Source: Sulfurimonas sp. (lineage in GTDB: Bacteria > Campylobacterota > Campylobacteria > Campylobacterales > Sulfurimonadaceae). From it: 8,837 nucleotides of DNA. Below are positions 6,909 through 8,837 of the stretch, one piece after another (position 1 is the first letter of the stretch; each line of letters begins with the position of its first letter). The translations under genes and the position numbers were made by a program. Location: contig DQSP01000020.1 in NCBI GenBank assembly GCA_015663215.1, forward strand, positions 1-8,837, given 5' to 3'. The notes below the pieces were generated by a model. That model made no database searches. It had not been told where the DNA came from and saw only the letters and a program-made list of their open reading frames with translations.

Positions 6909-7646
6909 CTAACAGAGTTTGTTAATGTTTTGGTAAACCCTGACATAAAACTCATCACGAGAGAAATCTTTTGTCAGATAATCATCTGCACCTGCATTTA
7001 AAAGGAGGTTTGTTTGGAATGAGTTTGTCTCATCTGCTAAAACAAGTATCTTCAAATCATCATTTGATTGATGTGCTCTTGCATAAGTTACAATTTCTTC
7101 TGTATTTACATAAGGACCATTTGAGTCTATGATAAGAAGTGATATCGCAGGGTGTAGAGAGAGCTTTTCATAAGCTGATTTACTATTAGATGCACTAAAT
7201 ACTTTAAAACTATGTAGGTTTAGGTTTTGTTTTAAGTAAGAACTGAAGATATTCGAATCGCTTACAATAAGAATAGATATCTGTTTATTTCTTTGAAGCT
7301 GTAAAAGTTTTTTAACAATATTTTTTTCATTATTTTTCTTAGACTTTTTCACATATGCAACAATTTGTGCACCCTCGAAGTCATCAAAAAAATCTTCATC
7401 AATCGTTTTTATAGAAACTAAAGGAGCAAGGTAGTGTTTGTTGCAAAGTGCGATAACTTCACCGTTTGGAGCATCAGGGAGGACTCTTTGAACTACAGCA
7501 TATTCGTAACGGCATTTCTTTAAAAGATTTTTTGCTTCTTCATAAGATGAAACTAGGTCATAATTAAAGTTATTCATTCCATCAAGTATCTCTTTAAAAC
7601 CTGCTTGAACAATGATACTGTCTTCTACAATCAAAAGTTTTGACAC
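6909..7646 (-). CDS. Stand-alone tandem-receiver (REC-REC) protein, first receiver degenerate
   Basis: 245 residues, with two CheY-like receiver domains and no output domain. REC1 (1-118) starts LLIVEDS with Glu8/Asp9, but the phosphoacceptor position is Gln53 (VVQRVLPDAPNGE), so it cannot be phosphorylated in the usual way; Ser78 and Lys100 are near the expected places. REC2 (122-245) starts ISILIVSDS, keeps the likely phosphoacceptor Asp174 (LLIIDSNGP) and Lys226 (GADDYLTKDFSRDEF), but has Ala204 where Thr/Ser is usual and only one residue of the acidic pair (Asp130). The pattern recalls the N-terminal half of REC-REC-GGDEF proteins (PleD, Campylobacter CbrR), but the frame ends cleanly at TAG with no GGDEF remnant before the next gene. 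The start is GTG (7646-7644) with AAGGAAG (7652-7658) 5 bases upstream, the best ribosome site in the operon. First gene of the four-gene operon. Possible phosphate sink or adaptor; the role is unknown. Confidence 0.88.
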   Translation of the reverse strand: MSKLLIVEDSIIVQAGFKEILDGMNNFNYDLVSSYEEAKNLLKKCRYEYAVVQRVLPDAPNGEVIALCNKHYLAPLVSIKTIDEDFFDDFEGAQIVAYVKKSKKNNEKNIVKKLLQLQRNKQISILIVSDSNIFSSYLKQNLNLHSFKVFSASNSKSAYEKLSLHPAISLLIIDSNGPYVNTEEIVTYARAHQSNDDLKILVLADETNSFQTNLLLNAGADDYLTKDFSRDEFYVRVYQNINKLC

Positions 7647-7661
7647 AATTGCTTCCTTTTT

Positions 7662-7681
7662 CTTTATTATAAAGTATTATA
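7662..7681 (-). promoter_or_regulatory. Promoter region of the signalling operon: two TATAAT boxes, one inside a palindrome
   Basis: On the minus strand TATAAT occurs at 7681-7676 and again at 7671-7666, exactly 10 bases apart. The nearer box would start transcription near 7659, right at the AAGGAAG ribosome site, giving a leader of about 13 bases. The nearer box lies inside a 13-base perfect inverted repeat, CTTTAT-A-ATAAAG on the minus strand (7662-7674), which could be an operator or chance in AT-rich DNA. This separates the operon from feoB, although readthrough from feoB is possible because no terminator hairpin is visible. Confidence 0.5.
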
Positions 7682-7696
7682 ACTTAATGGTAGCTC

Positions 7697-8837
7697 TTAC
7701 ATAAAGAAGAGCGTAAGATTGTAGGCTATAAATGCCATGACATAAGCAGCGATGGATGTAAATGCAAGAAGATAAAAAAAGTACTTAATATGCCCTGCTT
7801 CTCTTGTGAAAACAACTGATGCTGCTAAACAAGGTAGATAAATCATAATAACAACTATAAATGCCACAGCAGAAGCGAGTGAGATGTTTTTACTAATAGC
7901 ACCCATAAGCGAGTTGCTTGTCTGGTCTACATCACCCCCTAAAGAGTAAAGAACACCTAGAGTTGAAACTACAACTTCTTTTGCAGCTAAACCAGTTTGT
8001 AGAGCAACACTCATTTTCCAGTCAAACCCAAGTGGTGTAAAGATAGGTTCTGAAAACTTTCCTATTCGACCTAGATAACTCTGCTCTAGCAGTGCTTCAT
8101 TTAGTTCATATTGTAAAGTTTGTTTTTGACTTTGGACTTGAGTTTTAGATATTTTTGTCTCATAAGTTTCTTGTAGTATAAGGTTATGAGGGTAATTACT
8201 TAAAAACCATATGAGCATAGAAGCAGCAGCAATGTATGTTCCTGCTTTTTTAAGATACATCATCGTTTTTGTTAAAACTGTATGCCAGACTAACTTAACA
8301 GAAGGAAGTCTATACTTTGGCATCTCCATAACAAAAGGCTCATCTACTCCTTTAAACGCAGTAAGTTTCAGTACTTTAGCCGCTACAAGCCCTAAAAGTG
8401 CACCACTTATGTAGATAAAAAAGAGAATGTTTCCAGCCATCTCAGGTGAAAAAAATGCTCCTGCGAACAAAACATACACAGGAAGTCTAGCACCACAAGA
8501 CATAAAGCCTATGATGAAAAGTGTGAGCAGTCTATCTCTGTCATTTTTTAAAATACGAGCTGACATATAAGCAGGTATGGAACAACCAAATCCCGTCACA
8601 AGAGGTATGAAACTCTGTCCATGTAAGCCAAACTTATGAAAAAATCCATCGAGTAAAAAAGCGACACGACTCATATAACCAGTACTCTCTAAAAGTGCTA
8701 TACCTATAAAAAGTATGATGATATTTGGTACAAAAAGCACAACTGCCCCGACACCTGCAATAATTCCATCTACTATAAGTGAACGAACATCATCGTTAGA
8801 TATAGTAGCCCCCAAAGTATCCCCAAACCAGATAAAA
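7697..8837 (-). CDS. feoB: Ferrous iron transporter FeoB, C-terminal membrane part (runs off right edge)
   Basis: Inner-membrane Fe(II) uptake protein. About 379 C-terminal residues are visible. The N-terminal G-protein domain and start lie beyond 8837; the frame is open to the edge, and an in-window TTG at 8815 is not the start. Seen, numbered from the first visible codon: LIVDGIIAGVGAVVLFVP (20-37), LLESTGYMSRVAFLLDGF (48-65), Gate motif 1 GFGCSIP (82-88) and Gate motif 2 SCGARLPVY (113-121), both with their conserved Cys; the second Gate half PLGFDWKMSVALQTGLAAKEVVVSTLG follows about residue 265; the protein ends in transmembrane helices with LPCLAASVVFTREAG. No frameshift or missing segment is apparent. 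A charged loop of about 50 residues sits between the Gate halves. Ends 50 bases before the double-receiver gene. No Fur box is visible here; its promoter is outside the window. Confidence 0.96.
   Translation of the reverse strand, partial: FIWFGDTLGATISNDDVRSLIVDGIIAGVGAVVLFVPNIIILFIGIALLESTGYMSRVAFLLDGFFHKFGLHGQSFIPLVTGFGCSIPAYMSARILKNDRDRLLTLFIIGFMSCGARLPVYVLFAGAFFSPEMAGNILFFIYISGALLGLVAAKVLKLTAFKGVDEPFVMEMPKYRLPSVKLVWHTVLTKTMMYLKKAGTYIAAASMLIWFLSNYPHNLILQETYETKISKTQVQSQKQTLQYELNEALLEQSYLGRIGKFSEPIFTPLGFDWKMSVALQTGLAAKEVVVSTLGVLYSLGGDVDQTSNSLMGAISKNISLASAVAFIVVIMIYLPCLAASVVFTREAGHIKYFFYLLAFTSIAAYVMAFIAYNLTLFFM

Noticed and set aside
6909..7646. REC-REC gene as a frameshifted or truncated REC-REC-GGDEF protein
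   Set aside because: The frame ends at the natural end of REC2, only 9 bases separate it from the next gene, and no GGDEF remnant is present. Loss of the output domain may be ancient, but it is not a broken gene here.
1..8837. Mobile element, CRISPR array, tRNA/rRNA or horizontally acquired island
   Set aside because: No transposase, integrase, spaced repeats, attachment repeats or RNA-gene signatures were seen. All genes have similar AT-rich codon use and ordinary core-genome or lineage-typical identity.

Overview
This 8.8 kb window is AT-rich, compact chromosomal DNA from a Campylobacterota (former Epsilonproteobacteria) bacterium, most likely a Sulfurimonas-like genus. The assignment is from recognition, not a search. 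It rests on the divergent block tpiA-pgk-gap / nadD-rsfS, an arrangement I recall from Campylobacter jejuni, on the lineage-typical TpiA start (AANLKTN), and on a sensor kinase resembling the Helicobacter ArsS family. Nearly every base is coding, and no gap exceeds 65 bases. I see no tRNA, rRNA, CRISPR array, insertion sequence or phage gene.

Positions 1-2608, minus strand: a central-carbon operon transcribed gap > pgk > tpiA (tpiA runs off the left edge). It encodes three consecutive triose-phosphate steps of glycolysis/gluconeogenesis, with gaps of 8 and 4 bases. pgk must start with TTG.

Positions 2609-2670: a 62-base divergent promoter region with a 10-base tandem AT repeat. A TATAAT box sits so close to nadD that its mRNA may be leaderless.

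Positions 2671-3532, plus strand: nadD and rsfS overlap by 11 bases (NAD synthesis and ribosome silencing). The rsfS end overlaps the oppositely transcribed lytic transglycosylase gene by 14 bases.

Positions 3519-7646, minus strand: a probable four-gene operon. In transcription order it encodes a stand-alone double-receiver protein whose first receiver lacks the phospho-accepting Asp, an OmpR-type response regulator, an ArsS-like sensor histidine kinase, and a MltF-type periplasmic protein (solute-binding domain fused to a lytic transglycosylase). This is the most interesting part of the window: a phosphorelay with three receiver domains for one kinase, genetically tied to a peptidoglycan-cleaving protein that can probably bind a ligand.

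Positions 7697-8837, minus strand: the C-terminal half of feoB, a ferrous-iron transporter, running off the right edge. A 50-base gap with two TATAAT boxes separates it from the signalling operon.

Three genes start with non-ATG codons: pgk (TTG), the kinase (TTG) and the double receiver (GTG). Nothing here is clearly a wholly new system. The signalling/MltF operon is the best candidate for follow-up.
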